From: a virus
DNA: 31,031 bases
Strand: one strand, 5' to 3'
Virus record (IMG/VR): IMGVR_UViG_3300007561_000012
Coordinates: 1-31,031 of that record
The notes under the pieces were generated by a model that had not been told where the DNA came from, made no database searches, and worked only from the letters and a program-made list of their open reading frames with translations. This document shows, piece by piece, positions 12,126 through 19,886 of this stretch. Every line of letters starts with the position of its first letter. Position 1 is the first letter of the stretch. The position numbers were made by a program, and so were the translations under genes.

Positions 12126-13361
12126 ATGAACACAGAACTAACCATACCATCCGCTCACACTTCCGAGAAGGCAGTCATCTCATCCATCCTCAAGGACGCA
12201 TCCTTGCTCAAGCGCGCTGCCGCTGATGGACTCAGCGCAGACTCGTTCCACCACCCCGACACCAAGACCTTGTGGCAGGTGTGCCGAGAGCTTCCAGCAT
12301 CCGATGCTAACCAGTTTGACTTGATCGCTGTCGTGCAACATCTAACCGACCAAGATAAGCTCGAAAGGATCGGTGGAGCATCACAGGTGGTCGAGTGCTA
12401 CAGCTACGCTCCAACTCCAGCAGGATGGACGCAGTGGGTCTCCACCCTCAAGGAGTACCAAGCACGCAGGATGGCACAATCTGCCGCCCGTGAGATAGCC
12501 ACAGCAGATGATGCAGCAGGAGCCATTGCCTCGTTCCGTACAACCCTCCAAAGCCTACAGCAGGTGGTGAGCGGGAAGCAGCGCAGCATCGACGCTGACA
12601 AGGCTAGCAAGCAGTTCATTGAGAATATGCTGAGGGATTACAATTCGGGCGGACTGCCGGGAATGAGCACGGGCATCGCAGAGTTGGATGAGATCTGCGG
12701 TGGCATGCGACCGGGTGAGTTTTGGGTCATTGCCGGAAAACCAAGCCGAGGCAAGAGCGTGCTCATGCTCCAGATCGCCAGCAAGTTTATCGCAGACCAG
12801 CGACCAGTCGCAATCCACTCGCTTGAGATGATGACGCATGAGGTGATCGGAAGGCTAATCTCGACCATGACCCACACGAACTACGGGTCAATCACTCAGC
12901 CCCGCAGCGCAGCCAAGCATGAACTACAGAAAATCCAGCGCGGAGTTGAGCAGATCTCATCAGCTCCCCTGTGGATAGACTCTAGCTCCAACCAGAGCAT
13001 AGACAGCATCGCAGCAGAGGCGGAGCGCATCCGTGACCTGCACGGCTCCCTCGATCTTGTGGTCGTGGACTACCTGCAACTGATCCGAGGATCACGCTCA
13101 AGCCGAGAGTCACGGGAAGAGGAAGTCGCCAGAGTCTCTGGAGGATTGAAGCAATTAGCCAAGCACCTGCAATGCCCGGTCATCAGCGCAAGCCAGTTGA
13201 ACGACAACAATCAGGTGCGCGAATCCAGAGCCATCGAGCAGGACGCTGACGCTCTCCTGTTCATCGCCGAGGACGGACTCAAGGTGGGCAAGCTACGCAA
13301 CGGCAGGCGCGATGTAGTCCTGCCACTGCGCCTCAATGGCCAATATCAGGAGTTTGTTTGA
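12126..13361 (+). CDS. dnaB: DnaB-like replicative helicase
   Basis: The N-terminal domain starts with the DnaB-type segment EKAVISSIL and continues through a helical linker. The RecA-like core has Walker A GKPSRGKS (residues 204-211), SLEMM after the next strand, Walker B LVVVDYLQL with D315, a QLNDNNQVRESRAIEQDADA segment matching the DnaB Q-loop/H4 region, and the closing KLRNGRRDVVLPL. At 411 residues it is slightly shorter than bacterial DnaB. It would unwind the phage fork after loading by the upstream initiator. No phage DNA polymerase or primase was seen in the window, so the host replisome is probably used. Confidence 0.93.
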   Translation: MNTELTIPSAHTSEKAVISSILKDASLLKRAAADGLSADSFHHPDTKTLWQVCRELPASDANQFDLIAVVQHLTDQDKLERIGGASQVVECYSYAPTPAGWTQWVSTLKEYQARRMAQSAAREIATADDAAGAIASFRTTLQSLQQVVSGKQRSIDADKASKQFIENMLRDYNSGGLPGMSTGIAELDEICGGMRPGEFWVIAGKPSRGKSVLMLQIASKFIADQRPVAIHSLEMMTHEVIGRLISTMTHTNYGSITQPRSAAKHELQKIQRGVEQISSAPLWIDSSSNQSIDSIAAEAERIRDLHGSLDLVVVDYLQLIRGSRSSRESREEEVARVSGGLKQLAKHLQCPVISASQLNDNNQVRESRAIEQDADALLFIAEDGLKVGKLRNGRRDVVLPLRLNGQYQEFV

Positions 13362-13411
13362 CCTCTACAGCCAACATCCTCCACCAAACCGCGCCAGATA
13401 CCCTCTAGATT

Positions 13412-13448
13412 GCCCCAGAATCGCTCACACAGCGTCTGGGGCTTTCTT
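13412..13448 (+). terminator. Rho-independent terminator after the helicase gene
   Basis: GCCCCAGA (13412-13419) pairs perfectly with TCTGGGGC (13435-13442). Inside, CGCT pairs with AGCG around a five-base loop, and TTTCTT follows. It lies about 50 bases after the helicase stop and closes the replication unit. Confidence 0.85.
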
Positions 13449-13660
13449 GTGGGTGCTGACTCCATATGATAGGGCAAAGAGCATACAGGGCATTCTGGTG
13501 CGAAGTAGGGATTTGGGACAGGAATCAAGGGACAGAGGGCTGGGAATCGTTCGCACTTTCCGCGAAAGAATCGTCAACACGCACGCGAGGGTCGAGCACC
13601 ACCACCATATCTAGTGTTGAGACCACCAACTAACGGGTTGATTACAGATTGGAGACCACC

Positions 13661-13705
13661 CAATCCCGTGGAACACCGATAGATGCTGGGCAATCCCGTG
13701 GAACA
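13661..13705 (+). repeat. Two direct copies of CAATCCCGTGGAACA, 30 bases apart
   Basis: Exact 15-base copies at 13661-13675 and 13691-13705. The first copy's CCAATC is the right arm of the hairpin starting at 13647, while the second copy is free of that fold. The spacing of 30 bases (about three helical turns) would place bound proteins on the same DNA face. Confidence 0.65.
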
Positions 13706-14069
13706 GAACTCCGCATTATACACATTGTAACAAGTAGTAGGGGGGAGGGGGTCGAAATTTCCGACGACGAAAAAAGCGGGGACGATTAACCCCCCCTTCA
13801 AAAATTGTACAAAGGGCCTATTCCCGATCACGCACATCTTCATCCAATCCCATCCATTCCCACCCAATGTTCCCGACTGGGAACTTGCCAAGTTAGCGTT
13901 CCCCCTGCAACTTGACACTACCACCCCGCGCCTCTGCAAGAGCGTTTGGTACTCGGCACGCGAACCCGTGGGTGGCACTTTACTTACGCTGGACTGATGG
14001 TGCCGCTGAGCTACACAGGATAAAAAGCAACCTCCCTTGGTGCGCATCGTAGAGAGGCGTGGGAGGTGT

Positions 14070-14110
14070 TGTTGGTTGGATGCTGTTGGTTGACTAGCAC
14101 CCTGTCAACC
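14070..14110 (+). ncRNA. Candidate anti-leader RNA segment
   Basis: TGTTGGTTGG (14070-14079) is the exact reverse complement of CCAACCAACA in the leader at 9091-9110, and CTGTTGGTTG (14083-14092) is the reverse complement of CAACCAACAG found in the leaders at 9091 and 10421. The segment sits between two stable hairpins. TGTTGGTTGG also occurs once in the terminase gene (29742-29751), so the match is not unique. Transcription is unproven. Confidence 0.25.
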
Positions 14111-14195
14111 CCACAAGTTCCCCCTTGACGCATGGTAATTCCCTCCGCATTTGGAGATATGCCTGCAAGGCGCGGGTTTTAACCTTATATAATTC

Positions 14196-14456
14196 ATGTC
14201 CTCTCCTGTCGCATACGACCTCCAAGGCCAAGGTGGAAGCATTGTGCTTTCGACCGCTGCCACCACCTACACTGGCAACATCCGCTGGATTCAGGTTGTG
14301 AATGACGCTGTGCTAGCGACCGTGGCGAGTGCCTCTGGCAATGTCTCTGGTGCGTCTAGGTTGCAGTCAATCACGCTCCCTGCTGGGTTGGGTATCGGCG
14401 GCAACTTCTCGCAGGTTGTCCTCACCTCTGGCGTTGTGATCGTTTACTTTGCGTAA
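14196..14456 (+). CDS. Small beta-rich virion-like protein, 86 aa
   Basis: The protein is almost entirely Ser/Thr/Val/Gly/Ala with alternating hydrophobic residues (VSGASRLQSITLPAGLG), as in small beta-sandwich virion proteins that trimerise on tails or capsids. There are no Cys or catalytic motifs. It begins the late unit after the noncoding region, and its stop shares a base with the start of the tail-nozzle gene (TAATG). A TATAAT at 14188-14193 lies too close to the ATG to be its promoter. A tail-associated role is inferred from the coupling. Confidence 0.6.
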   Translation: MSSPVAYDLQGQGGSIVLSTAATTYTGNIRWIQVVNDAVLATVASASGNVSGASRLQSITLPAGLGIGGNFSQVVLTSGVVIVYFA

Positions 14457-16942
14457 TGTCGCAATTTCGGTCCACGGGCGGGATGGACGACTCGATTTCC
14501 GAGGATGGAGATCGTGGATTTGCTGGCGTTAACCAGCGGTTACAACTCAACCAGCTAAAGCCCGGAGAAGTGCGCGAGTCCCTGAACGGACGCATGGAAG
14601 GATACTGGAAGCCCCGCAAGGTGGTAGTGTCTAGGACTGGTGCGCTCACAGTTGGTGGTGATCCATTGCAGTTGCCGTTCTACCTGATTGACGTTGCAAA
14701 GACTATTTCGTCTGCATCATATGCATCTAACGTGGTGACCATCACCATGTCTGCAAATCATGGATTTGAGATTGGTTCTAGTGGGCATGCCGTAGTTGCT
14801 GGTTTGACCTTTACTGGCACTAACAATAACGGAGCCAAGATTCTGACGTATGTCTCAGCCAACCAGTTAAGCTTCCCAGTTACTGGAGTTACTGCTGTCT
14901 CTGGCACTGGCACATTATCCCAGATGCCGATCAACGACAACGCTAACGCTAATGTTCGTGCGTCCTGCTTGTTCAGCGACCCAAATACCAACAACAAGGA
15001 GTATGTGATTGTCGCGTTGGATACGGTGGCAAAGAAGATTGATTTGGCTCAGGTTGAGGCAAACATTGCTTACGTCCCAGAGAACATTCCGTATCCTGCT
15101 GGAACTGCCTTAGGTGAGGACACAGACATGATTCAGGTGTTCGACAAGGTGATGCTGTTCCGCGATGGCAAACAGGCACTGGAATGGTATCCCAATGGCA
15201 GGCCGATCATTTCAGCGGTGCAGAACAACGGGACCGTTGGCGTTGCTGGCAACATTGTCACCATTCGCATGCGAGAGCATGGGTTGGTAACTGGAACAAG
15301 CATTACGGTTGCTGGTCTAACTGGTGGCACACCACCTAACGGAACGCAGACCGTTGGAACAGTTACTGGACAAGACACGTTCCAAATAACAGTTACTGGC
15401 GCACCTCAGAATGTCACATTCAATGTCGATGTTGCGACTATTACAGATGGTTTTACGTTCTCTCCCGGAGGAGCATATACGCAGCCGCAGGTATTTACTG
15501 GGGTTGGTCCAAACATTACGGCGTTAAATGGCGAAGTATCTATAAGCCTAACTACTTCTAACAGCACTGTTTTTGCTGGAGACGTAATTCATGTTTATGA
15601 AAGCACCGTTCCTGAATTTTCAGCGATTGTTGGAAAAGACTTTCAGGTATCATTTGCTTCAACCAGCAACATTAAATTTATTGCTCCAGTAGCCAATTTC
15701 ACCGCAACAGGATCACAACAAATTGAGTTTGGTGGTCAGTTCAGCGTGGGTGGTGGATTTATGCACCAGCCGGGTGCTCCTTGGGGAATTCACTTCCAAC
15801 GCCGCCTGTGGGTTCCGTATTACTACGACCAGTCAGGAGCATATAACGCAGCCACCTATACTGACCGCAAGATCACCGACGAGATTGCTGTTTCCGACAT
15901 TTTAGACACAACTACATTCGACCAGATTGAAAATCAGTTCCGAATTAGCGGTGGTACTGCCGACTATGTGGTTGGAATGCATGGGTTCTACGAGGACCGA
16001 TTGATCGTTCTCAACAGAAATAGCCTGCATCAGATTAAAGGAACACAAGGAAGTCTGTTGGACACCAGCGTTACAGAGCTAACCTCCGAGGTTGGGTGTT
16101 TGGCTCGTAAGTCTGTAGTGATGAGGGCTAACACCATGATGTTCCTATCCGACGATGGTGTTTACAGTGTTGAATTCCTAAACGATTACAACCTTCGTGG
16201 GGCCGAGGAGCCAATTTCCAAAGACATCCAGCCATATATTGACAGGCTCAACAAGGACTTGTCCAATAAGTCAGTTGGAATGCTATTCGACAACAGGTAT
16301 TACCTTGCAGTTCCGTTGGATTCCGCACCCGGAATCAATGACGCTCGCGGAAATAACTCAATTTTGGTGTACAACTTTTTAAATGGTGGATGGGAATCGC
16401 TAGATACCTTTGGAGATTCAAGATTCTTGATCGAAGACCTTATTGTTGGAAGCGCAGGTGTGAGAAACAACCTGTATGCAGTCACCGCTAACGGTGGATT
16501 GCACCAACTGGAGGCTTTTGATAGTGAAAACGACAGTATTAGCGTGTCGAATATCAATGACGAAAAGACATCTTCTCCTGTTTTAGCAAAACTAACCACA
16601 CGTGGCTATGATTTGCAGACTATGGAGCGCAAAAGGTACACTGATGCACAAATCACAATGCAGGGTCTTCCAAATCAAAGCTCTGAATACTTAATTGAGT
16701 TTGCTTCTGAAGACCCAGACAACGCTGAGTCAATTGGAACCACCACTACATTCCTAAATGGAGAGATATTATCATCACCAAACGCTTCAGAATCCGAAAC
16801 GGCTAGTATTAGGTGCAGACTTGGTGGCATTAGAGGCTATACAGGAACCATGATCTTGACAAGAACGCAGGGTTCGGCCAAGATAAACTCAATCAAAGTC
16901 GCTGGATCAGTGACAAATAGACAAATCATCTCACAGAAATAA
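14456..16942 (+). CDS. Putative tail-nozzle / tail tubular B-like protein, 828 aa
   Basis: The C-terminal half has the conserved look of podovirus nozzle proteins: GFYEDRLIVLNRNSLHQIKG, LTSEVGCLARKSVV, FLSDDGVYSVEF, ISKDIQPYIDRLN, NRYYLAVPL and LNGGWESLDTF, a beta-propeller-like framework. Two similar immunoglobulin-like inserts stand at residues about 85-155 and 253-328, each with VVTI or IVTI followed by HG and Gly/Thr-rich strands; a third beta-rich stretch follows to about 420. T7 gp12 has a comparable size (about 794 residues). It closes the tail tip until DNA is released. Identification rests on motif order, not on a search. Confidence 0.75.
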   Translation: MSQFRSTGGMDDSISEDGDRGFAGVNQRLQLNQLKPGEVRESLNGRMEGYWKPRKVVVSRTGALTVGGDPLQLPFYLIDVAKTISSASYASNVVTITMSANHGFEIGSSGHAVVAGLTFTGTNNNGAKILTYVSANQLSFPVTGVTAVSGTGTLSQMPINDNANANVRASCLFSDPNTNNKEYVIVALDTVAKKIDLAQVEANIAYVPENIPYPAGTALGEDTDMIQVFDKVMLFRDGKQALEWYPNGRPIISAVQNNGTVGVAGNIVTIRMREHGLVTGTSITVAGLTGGTPPNGTQTVGTVTGQDTFQITVTGAPQNVTFNVDVATITDGFTFSPGGAYTQPQVFTGVGPNITALNGEVSISLTTSNSTVFAGDVIHVYESTVPEFSAIVGKDFQVSFASTSNIKFIAPVANFTATGSQQIEFGGQFSVGGGFMHQPGAPWGIHFQRRLWVPYYYDQSGAYNAATYTDRKITDEIAVSDILDTTTFDQIENQFRISGGTADYVVGMHGFYEDRLIVLNRNSLHQIKGTQGSLLDTSVTELTSEVGCLARKSVVMRANTMMFLSDDGVYSVEFLNDYNLRGAEEPISKDIQPYIDRLNKDLSNKSVGMLFDNRYYLAVPLDSAPGINDARGNNSILVYNFLNGGWESLDTFGDSRFLIEDLIVGSAGVRNNLYAVTANGGLHQLEAFDSENDSISVSNINDEKTSSPVLAKLTTRGYDLQTMERKRYTDAQITMQGLPNQSSEYLIEFASEDPDNAESIGTTTTFLNGEILSSPNASESETASIRCRLGGIRGYTGTMILTRTQGSAKINSIKVAGSVTNRQIISQK

Positions 16943-16946
16943 TTTT

Positions 16947-17813
16947 ATGGGTGCAGTTAATACAACCTACACGTTTACGCCTACTGATACGATCACTAGC
17001 ACGAAGATGAATAACATCATCGACGAGACAGTGATGACATCTCAAGCGTGCTTGGCTGGTGGTGGACTTGAAGTAGCGTCTGGGCAATTAACAATTTCCC
17101 AAAATGCCATTACTCCAAGCAGACTTGCAGCTAACGCGGTTACAACTGACGCAATTGCAAATGGCGCAGTAACTCCAGCAAAGTTTTTCGCTGGTGGACC
17201 AAGCTGGAATAGTGTAACTGGAACTATTAACATTTCACAGCCGCAAGTTGAGGTTGGAACTGGAATAACAACAAGCACTGCTTCTCTTATTGACTTTCAT
17301 TCCGTCCATCCCTTGACAGACTACGATGCTAGAATTATTAGGTATTCTGGAGCTAATGGTGGAATGGCAATCGAGCAAACTGGATCTGGTGGAATCTCTA
17401 TAACATCTCCAAATGGAGTTTTCCTTGCTAGTGCCAATATTCCAAACCCAGTTGGAAGCGCGCCAATTTATGGGTGTAGAGCTTGGGTCAGTTTTGACAT
17501 GACCCGTGACACATCTGGAACTGTCACCACGGCAAATACAAATAGGTTTATTTACGGATCTGGAAACATATCCAGTGTTCAAAAAACAGCAATAGGAGAG
17601 TTTCTTATTACATTTACAGTTGCAATGCCTAACACAAATTACGCTTACTCTGGGTCTGGTAGAAACAATATTAGTTCATATGCAGCTGTAGTTGTTGGTC
17701 AATCATCAAACTCTACAACAAAAACCACCACCCAAATTGCTTTGGAGTGCGTAAGATCAAGCGATGCTGCTGAATTAGACTTCCAAGAAGTTAATGTAAT
17801 GTTTATTGTGTGA
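16947..17813 (+). CDS. Putative tail fibre / receptor-binding protein, 288 aa
   Basis: The N-terminal part (YTFTPTDTITSTKMN, then repeats like NAITPSRLAANAVTTDAIANGAVTP) is typical of fibre shafts with AxAVT-type repeats. From about residue 176, CRAWVSFDMTRDTSG, RFIYGSGNISSV and ITFTVAMPNTNYAYSGSG match the beta-structured C-terminal tip found in many marine and freshwater phage fibres. It follows the nozzle gene by four bases. The DNA of the second half is AT-rich and T/A-biased at third positions, a frequent sign of exchanged host-range domains. Confidence 0.75.
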   Translation: MGAVNTTYTFTPTDTITSTKMNNIIDETVMTSQACLAGGGLEVASGQLTISQNAITPSRLAANAVTTDAIANGAVTPAKFFAGGPSWNSVTGTINISQPQVEVGTGITTSTASLIDFHSVHPLTDYDARIIRYSGANGGMAIEQTGSGGISITSPNGVFLASANIPNPVGSAPIYGCRAWVSFDMTRDTSGTVTTANTNRFIYGSGNISSVQKTAIGEFLITFTVAMPNTNYAYSGSGRNNISSYAAVVVGQSSNSTTKTTTQIALECVRSSDAAELDFQEVNVMFIV

Positions 17814-17842
17814 ACCATCACCTAGCAAAAGAAATTACTCTT

Positions 17843-18388
17843 ATGAACCTTGACCTTTCACACATCGACCCAGATGTACTCGCTACCTGTAGCGAGGTGG
17901 ATAAGATTGAGTATGTAATGTGCAAATCTGATGATAAGATTGACTTGCCTTTAACTCATGTTTTCACTCCGGGGTTATACGTCAGAACCATATTCATGCC
18001 AGCAGGCTCTTTGGTGATGTCTGTTACTCACAACACAAAGCATCCGTTTGTAATAAGCACAGGCGAGGTTGATGTGATTACCCCGGATGGGCCAATAACA
18101 CACATTGCTCCTTACATGGGGATTACCACACCCGGAACCAAAAGGTTTCTGCACGTAAAGCGGGATACCACATGGACTACATTCCACCCAAACCCAGAAA
18201 ACATAACAGATCCAGACGAGATCGTAAAAACAGTTTCAGATAAGCTACACAACCCATTGTTGGATAATGAGGATATCGCTCCAGCATGGAGTAAGAATGT
18301 GTCTAGTTCTGTAACAATTAACGCAATTGACGATATGATTAAAATTGAAAAACATGCATTAAATTTGGAAAGCGAGGAAACACCATGA
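17843..18388 (+). CDS. Cupin-like protein among virion genes, 181 aa
   Basis: Strands around residues 36-115 (LTHVFTPGLYVRTIFMPAGS, then VISTGEVDVITPDGPITHIAPYMG and KRFLHVKRDTTWTTFHP) follow the two-motif order of the cupin barrel, with His residues spaced as possible metal ligands. Similar proteins are encoded near phage tail genes; their role is unknown. ATG 17843 is used because it starts right before the conserved region and follows an A-rich stretch; an in-frame GTG at 17810 overlapping the previous stop is an alternative that adds 11 residues. The C-terminal 60 residues are helical and acidic. Confidence 0.6.
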   Translation: MNLDLSHIDPDVLATCSEVDKIEYVMCKSDDKIDLPLTHVFTPGLYVRTIFMPAGSLVMSVTHNTKHPFVISTGEVDVITPDGPITHIAPYMGITTPGTKRFLHVKRDTTWTTFHPNPENITDPDEIVKTVSDKLHNPLLDNEDIAPAWSKNVSSSVTINAIDDMIKIEKHALNLESEETP

Positions 18389-19422
18389 GCATGGCGATAA
18401 TTGGAGGTGGGGCAGCAGTTGCTGGAGCCGCCGCATCAGTATATGGTGCATCTCAAGCAGGAAAGGGTGGAGGCCCACCTGCACCAATTGATATATTTAA
18501 AAGAGGTAAAAAAGGTGGCCCAAGTGTTGCTGAAAGGCAAGCTACTGGTCTTTTCCAAAACTATTATCCTATGGCTATTCCATTGGCACTTCAGACGAGT
18601 GCTGAGTATGGGCCGCAGATAATGGGTCAAATGTTTGACCAGACTGGTCAGTTCCTTGGCGGGGTAAATGGACAACCGGGCTTCCAAGCACTCCAGAGAA
18701 CAACTGGTAGTGAAGCTGGAAAAACTATAGCGCAACTTCGTGCAGAGGAATTGGCTCAAATGACTGGTCAAACAGGAATGACCCGTGATTTCATGGCCGC
18801 ACTTTCGCCAGAACAAGCTGCTGCGGTACAGGGTTCAGCGCAGGAGGCAGCTAGGGCAAGGGCATCTGCTCAAGGCGTGACTCCAGAGGAACAACGCATG
18901 TACCAGCAGACCGCTAGAGAATCCGCACAAGCGTCTGGTCGCCTTGGTGGCAACTCTGCAATGGCCGCAGAGATAATGGGTCGAGAAGACATCATGGCAC
19001 GGAAGCGTGCAGAGGCAGCACAGGCGGAAAAGCAATCATATGCCCTTGCTGGCGAGTTTTACACCAACCCCGGCCTTCAAGCGTTGCGTAACGCTCCATT
19101 GTCATATGGTGCTGGTCAGCAGGATCTCAGGACGGCACTCACACTTGGCCCTGCGTCATCTGGAGACTTTGACTACAACATGCCGCTTAACTTCGCCCAG
19201 CAATTTGCTGGAGCGCAGAACCAACAAAACCAAGCGAACTACCAGACCAACCTCGCCAACCAACAAGCAAAGGCACAAATGTGGAGTAGCATTGGAAGCT
19301 CCATGATGGGTGCTGGAATGAATATGGGTGGTGGTGGATTTAACTTTGGCGGTGCTGGCGGAGGAGCTGGAATGCAAACCGCACAAAGCCCTTGGGGAAA
19401 TGTAAATTATAGCTACATCTAA
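18385..19422 (+). CDS. Putative internal virion (ejection) protein, 345 aa
   Basis: The N-terminus has an Ala/Gly hydrophobic stretch (IIGGGAAVAGAAASVYGAS, residues 5-23), as in T7 gp14-like internal proteins that insert in the outer membrane on ejection. The middle is Ala/Gln/Glu-rich helix, and the C-terminus is Gln/Asn-rich and then Gly/Met-rich (residues about 300-330). Start overlaps the upstream stop, preceded by GAGGA seven bases away. Position after the nozzle and fibre genes and before two more helical proteins and a giant protein matches the ejection-protein block of short-tailed phages. Confidence 0.65.
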   Translation: MSMAIIGGGAAVAGAAASVYGASQAGKGGGPPAPIDIFKRGKKGGPSVAERQATGLFQNYYPMAIPLALQTSAEYGPQIMGQMFDQTGQFLGGVNGQPGFQALQRTTGSEAGKTIAQLRAEELAQMTGQTGMTRDFMAALSPEQAAAVQGSAQEAARARASAQGVTPEEQRMYQQTARESAQASGRLGGNSAMAAEIMGREDIMARKRAEAAQAEKQSYALAGEFYTNPGLQALRNAPLSYGAGQQDLRTALTLGPASSGDFDYNMPLNFAQQFAGAQNQQNQANYQTNLANQQAKAQMWSSIGSSMMGAGMNMGGGGFNFGGAGGGAGMQTAQSPWGNVNYSYI

Positions 19423-19426
19423 AATT

Positions 19427-19864
19427 ATGGCACTATTCGCAGGACAAGTACAAACTACACCATACCAAGCTCCAGACTATGGGCCTTCCGTAGCTGCTGC
19501 TAGGGAACTAGCCATGACTGGAGCGCAGGGGATGGCTGGAATGGTATACCAAGTAGGCGACTACTTCAAGGAGCAGGGGGAGAAGAAGAAGCAGGTTAAG
19601 ATAGCATCTACTCAAATTGAGGCTGCTCTTAAACTCATGCCAGAACTTTCCCCAATTCTTGGAGATGTCGGTAATAATCTAAAAAATGAAGACATCTCGT
19701 TAAGCGATAGATTCGCGGAGGCATCAGTTGTCCCCGATCTTATCAAGAACAGCATGAGCGGACTTATGAGCCAGCAGATGATGAATCTTCGCCAACAGAA
19801 GTTCGCGGCATCTCAAGGTGGCGGCGGCGGTGGTAATGGGAGTCAAATTGGAGGCTACTTTTGA
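19427..19864 (+). CDS. Putative internal virion protein, 145 aa
   Basis: The product is helical with many Met and Gln, has a Tyr/Pro-rich start (TTPYQAPDYGP), a Lys/Glu-rich middle (FKEQGEKKKQVK) and a glycine run near residue 133. No family is recognised. It lies four bases after the previous gene and is flanked by proteins of the same helical, low-Cys kind, which suggests a virion-internal or assembly role. It resembles the short helical partners found beside ejection proteins. Confidence 0.55.
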   Translation: MALFAGQVQTTPYQAPDYGPSVAAARELAMTGAQGMAGMVYQVGDYFKEQGEKKKQVKIASTQIEAALKLMPELSPILGDVGNNLKNEDISLSDRFAEASVVPDLIKNSMSGLMSQQMMNLRQQKFAASQGGGGGGNGSQIGGYF

Positions 19865-19886
19865 TTTAATTTAATAACCATAAAAT

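Larger units (their letters stand above)
13449..14195 (+). other. Long noncoding region with many inverted and direct repeats
   Basis: About 750 bases between early and late modules hold no credible gene. Visible structures: CTTTC/GAAAG hairpin (13556-13568); GATTGG/CCAATC hairpin (13647-13665); direct repeats at 13661 and 13691; a G-rich run (13740-13751) facing seven C (13790-13796); GTTCCC/GGGAAC hairpin (13869-13884) overlapping the palindrome AACTTGcCAAGTT (13882-13894); CAACCTCCC pairing with GGGAGGTGTTG (14028-14036 with 14061-14071); and GGTTGAC/GTCAACC (14088-14094 with 14104-14110). TTGACA at 13912 and TTGACG at 14125 lack good -10 partners. It may be a control region, a noncoding RNA locus, or a second origin. 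Confidence 0.55.

Noticed and set aside
13466-13474. Third AGGGCAAA block near the helicase terminator
   Set aside because: Only the short second block is shared; the conserved first block and a following start codon are missing.
13336-13614. Forward open frame of 92 codons after the helicase
   Set aside because: Starts inside the helicase gene and runs through a perfect intrinsic terminator; the translation is low-complexity and ends in a His run.
13740-13796. Possible G-quadruplex in the G-rich run
   Set aside because: Only two long G runs plus one GGGG are present within reach, not four well-spaced runs; pairing with the nearby C run is equally likely.
13574-14047. Reverse-strand open frame of 157 codons in the noncoding region
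   Set aside because: Cys/Ser/Gly-rich translation without protein-like pattern, lying across hairpins and repeats; all supported genes are on the + strand.
14188-14193. Perfect TATAAT before the 14196 gene
   Set aside because: A transcript from it would begin after the ATG, and no -35 element stands 16-18 bases upstream; probably just A/T-rich start context.
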